DNA of 8,593 nt from an uncultured Clostridia bacterium (lineage in GTDB: Bacteria > Bacillota > Clostridia > Peptostreptococcales > Anaerovoracaceae): the NCBI GenBank assembly GCA_946402595.1, contig CAMIWY010000049.1, positions 1 through 8,593 on the forward strand. Reading direction: 5' to 3'. This document shows positions 5,650 through 8,593 of this stretch, in pieces (positions within the stretch are counted from its first letter, which is position 1; the number at the start of each line of letters is the position of its first letter). Below the pieces are notes generated by a model that did no database searches, was not told the origin of the DNA, and worked only from the letters and a program-made list of their open reading frames with translations. The translations under genes and the position numbers were made by a program.

Positions 5650-8593
5650 TTATGCTGCAGGCTCTTCCTCTGCTGCGGCTTCAGGCTCAGCTGCCGCGTT
5701 GTCTGCCGGTGCGGCTGCAGTGTCTGCTGCTGCATCAGCTGCAGGTGCGCCTGTGCTGCTCTGGTCGCCGAGCTTGGTCAGGTACTTCTCGAGCTGTCCG
5801 ATGTACTTGCCGTACTCAGCCCAGTCGCCGTTCTTCTGAGCCTCGATCGCCTTGTCATAAGCGTTTTGCGCCTTGTTGATCAGAGACTTGATGTCATCGC
5901 TGGTGCCCTCTTCAGCGGATCCGCCGTCAATGACGCTGTCCGCCCTGTTGCCCTCAGTCGATGCACCGAACAGGCTCTCCAGAGCTTCGCCGAGTGTTGC
6001 CTCGTATGCGATCTTGTCCTGGTAAGCGACGATGACTCGCTTTACTTCAGGGATAGCCTGGTTGGAAGCCTCGAGGTATACCGGCTCGACGTACATCAAG
6101 GATGTGCCGATAGGTATTACGAAGAGGTCTCCTCTCTTATATGTCGATCCCGATGATGCCCAGAGTGAGAACTCCTTCGAGATCTCTGTATTCTGGTCGA
6201 TCTGGGCCTCGATCTGCATCGGACCGTAGACTGTCTTGTTCTTAGGCATCGTGTAGACGATCAGCTGGCCGTAGTTGGCTCCGTCGTTACGTGCCATCAT
6301 GACAGCGGTCATGTTCTGCTTGGACTTCGGTGTGAACGGGATCATGTTGATGAACTCCGCACCTTCCTCTGTGTCAGGCAGGTTGAAGATGTAGTAGCTC
6401 GGATCCATCTGAACGTCTTCTGTTCCGTAGATCTGGTGAGCTATATCCCACAGGTCCTCTCTCTGATAGAAGACCTTGACATCGTCCATGTGGTACTTGC
6501 AGTATACGCCGGCCTGGATCTTGAACAGAGCGTTAGGATATCTCAGGTGCGCCTTCATTCCTTCAGGGATCTTGTCCGAGCTCTTGAACAGCTTAGGATA
6601 GATCTTCTGGAATGTCTGAGCGATCGGATCCGTCTCGTCCACGATGTAGAAGTCTACTGTTCCGTTGTATGCATCCACTACGACCTTGACAGAGTTCCTG
6701 ATGTAGTTGGTCGAGTTGACCTCATCAGTGTAAGGCTCTGAGTAAGGGTAGTTGCTGCTTGTTGTGTAAGCATCGAGTATCCAGTAGAGCTTGCCGTCCA
6801 CGATTGTCATGTACGGGTCTTCCTCGTATGACAGGTACGGCATGATCTTCTCAACTCTTCTTACCACATTGCGGTTGTAGATGAACTTGGACTGCGATGT
6901 GATGTTCGACGAAACGAGGATCTTGATGTTGCCCTCTCTCATCGCGAACAGGATCCTGTTGAACAGGTTGAGCTTGATGCCCGTGCTGCCCTGGTACTCT
7001 GTGTACTTGTTCTCGCTGCCGTCCGGGTAGTCGAACTCCGTCTCCTTGGTGTTGGTAATGATGTAGTCATTGGAGAGTTCGCCAAAATATATTTCCGGTC
7101 TGTCGATCTTGAGTACGTCTACTGATGTTTCAGGCGGGATGTTTCCTTCGATCACATCCGGCTGTCCTGATGATGTTACCGTATCCACCTGGGATACTGC
7201 AGCACCGTAACCGTGTGTGTACTTGAGATGTCTGTTGATCCAGGTATCGCTGATCTTCTCTTCGTCTATCTCTCTTGCCGAGAGGTAGGTCTGAGTGATG
7301 CCGCCGTTGATGGTGTATCTGTCGATATCCGCGTCATTGAATCTGTAGTACTGACGGATCGACTGTGTCTGGTTGTAGAAGTCCTTGACCGGCTCATAGT
7401 CATTGATCCTGATGTTGCCGATCGTATCTTCGTTGTTCTCGATGGTCTCGCCTGTGATGGAGTCATCAGCGCTGTACGGAGCGACTCTTACGTTGTCGAT
7501 TCCGTATGCGTGTCTTGTATACTCGATGTTGTTCTCGAGGTACTTGGACTCCTTGTTGATCTCGTCAGGGCTGACTATCAGGGACTGTACGAGGTTGCCT
7601 GCACCTACGCCGAGAGCATAGATGAGTACCATGATCACAGGCACCTTGAGGAGCTTGGTGATCTCGCCCTTCTTAATGTGTATAGCCAGTGTGATCGCGC
7701 CGATGACTGACAGGACCATGATGACCCTGTATACCCACAGCGTGATGTTTACATCAACGAAACCTGCACCGTAGACTGCTCCGGTATGTGTGTGCAGCAG
7801 TTCGAACTGCTTGATGAAGAAGTCTACTCCGAGCATCAGATAGAACAGGATACCGAGTACGATGAGCTTGCCGCTCGCGATATCCATGAGGTGCTCGAGG
7901 TTGCTGTTGTTGACGTCGACTCTCTTGCCTCTGCCGCGCTTGTGGTTCTTGTCAAAAGCAGTTCCGACTGCGCCTTTGCCCGCTCTGAACATCCTGCCGA
8001 TGACTGAGTGGTCGATCGGTGTGCGGTAGATGACCTTAGGTTCTTCGTCCTCTTCTACAGGTTCCGGTTCAGGTTCCGGCTCATCAGGCGGTGCATCGTG
8101 CACGAAGATGTCCGGTGTCCTTACCGAGAGAAGATATGAATAGTAGAAAAGTGTTACCAGTACAAGTCCGATGATCGCTCCAAGGATGATCTCGTTGAGT
8201 ATGTCGATCCAATCGAGCTTGAATATGTAGAATCCTATGTCCAGATTGAACAGCGGATCCTTGAGGTCGAATCTGGTCGAGTTCGCTGCCTTGAGGAATG
8301 TGAGCCATGTTCCCCATGACGAGAACAGACCTACGCCTCCGCCGAACAGGATGGAAAGGATCCATGCAACCTTGTTCATGCGTTTTGCATTAGGTATCTC
8401 ATGCGACTCGATCTGCCTGAAGTAGCCGTTTCTGAGTGTTCTGAGATAGAACCTCGTGAGAAGAGCCACCACTATGAATACCGGGAAGAATATCTCCAGC
8501 TCGGTCAGCAGCTTCTTCCAGAAGACGCTCGCGTCTCCGAGGTCGCTGAACCACATCCAGTCAGTGATGAAGCCGACCATCATAAGCAGGAAG
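5650..8593 (-). CDS. UPF0182 family integral membrane protein (partial, 5' end outside window)
   Basis: A large membrane protein of the UPF0182/COG1615 family, whose molecular role is unknown. The frame stays open to the window edge: hydrophobic codons (Phe-Leu-Leu) precede the first visible Met at 8583, so the true start and most of membrane helix 1 lie outside. Numbering from that Met, further helices are seen at about 31-46, 72-90, 129-153, 236-253, 279-300 and 312-335. A globular region of some 550 residues follows, predicted extracytoplasmic. The basic loops after helices 2, 4 and 6 support this topology. Family landmarks include WFSDLGDASVF (11-21) and, near the end, NKAQNAYDKAIEAQKNGDWAEYGK (903-926, a helical repeat-like segment). 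Unusual parts are an acidic EPEPEPEP-rich cytoplasmic insert (164-185) and an Ala/Glu-rich tail (945-977). The gene probably shares a transcript with the downstream glutamine synthetase. Confidence 0.93.
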   Translation of the reverse strand, partial: FLLMMVGFITDWMWFSDLGDASVFWKKLLTELEIFFPVFIVVALLTRFYLRTLRNGYFRQIESHEIPNAKRMNKVAWILSILFGGGVGLFSSWGTWLTFLKAANSTRFDLKDPLFNLDIGFYIFKLDWIDILNEIILGAIIGLVLVTLFYYSYLLSVRTPDIFVHDAPPDEPEPEPEPVEEDEEPKVIYRTPIDHSVIGRMFRAGKGAVGTAFDKNHKRGRGKRVDVNNSNLEHLMDIASGKLIVLGILFYLMLGVDFFIKQFELLHTHTGAVYGAGFVDVNITLWVYRVIMVLSVIGAITLAIHIKKGEITKLLKVPVIMVLIYALGVGAGNLVQSLIVSPDEINKESKYLENNIEYTRHAYGIDNVRVAPYSADDSITGETIENNEDTIGNIRINDYEPVKDFYNQTQSIRQYYRFNDADIDRYTINGGITQTYLSAREIDEEKISDTWINRHLKYTHGYGAAVSQVDTVTSSGQPDVIEGNIPPETSVDVLKIDRPEIYFGELSNDYIITNTKETEFDYPDGSENKYTEYQGSTGIKLNLFNRILFAMREGNIKILVSSNITSQSKFIYNRNVVRRVEKIMPYLSYEEDPYMTIVDGKLYWILDAYTTSSNYPYSEPYTDEVNSTNYIRNSVKVVVDAYNGTVDFYIVDETDPIAQTFQKIYPKLFKSSDKIPEGMKAHLRYPNALFKIQAGVYCKYHMDDVKVFYQREDLWDIAHQIYGTEDVQMDPSYYIFNLPDTEEGAEFINMIPFTPKSKQNMTAVMMARNDGANYGQLIVYTMPKNKTVYGPMQIEAQIDQNTEISKEFSLWASSGSTYKRGDLFVIPIGTSLMYVEPVYLEASNQAIPEVKRVIVAYQDKIAYEATLGEALESLFGASTEGNRADSVIDGGSAEEGTSDDIKSLINKAQNAYDKAIEAQKNGDWAEYGKYIGQLEKYLTKLGDQSSTGAPAADAAADTAAAPADNAAAEPEAAAEEEPAA

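Overview
The window looks chromosomal and probably comes from an anaerobic Clostridia-type Firmicute. The support is the pairing of a truncated response regulator that joins a receiver to a SARP/BTAD-type DNA-binding region, a UPF0182 membrane protein, an oversized type I-like glutamine synthetase, purine-rich AGGAGG-type ribosome sites and a GGGGACGGTTCTC repeat. I cannot name a genus. Every confident gene is on the minus strand, so transcription runs from high to low coordinates. The right two thirds (about 2300-8593) are GC-richer housekeeping sequence. The left part (about 470-2220) is AT-richer and accessory in character.

Right to left, 8593-5650 is a UPF0182 integral membrane protein whose first codons lie outside the window. 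Twenty-one bases later comes a 641-residue glutamine synthetase (5628-3703), probably in the same transcript. A pair of inverted 29-base REP-like units (3612-3693) separates it from serS (seryl-tRNA synthetase, 3584-2310), which ends at a clear intrinsic terminator (2223-2256).

Next is a compact type II toxin-antitoxin operon, higB (1975-1595) and higA (1598-1284). The toxin comes first and the frames overlap by four bases. A strong promoter has its -10 box inside an 18-base perfect palindrome, a likely autoregulatory operator, and a terminator (1177-1214) closes the unit.

The stretch 469-1176 has no convincing gene. It carries two short tandem repeat arrays (4 x 19 bp and 3 x 22 bp) next to a strong ribosome-binding sequence that leads into no reading frame, which looks like the stripped end of a mobile element or a binding-site array. 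At the left edge (468-1) is the start of a regulator with a degenerate receiver domain followed by a SARP-like region; it runs off the window.

The most interesting points are the repeat arrays with the orphan ribosome site, the REP-like inverted pair, the degenerate receiver, the extended glutamine synthetase, and the unusual acidic loop and tail of the UPF0182 protein. I did not find a clearly new multi-gene system.
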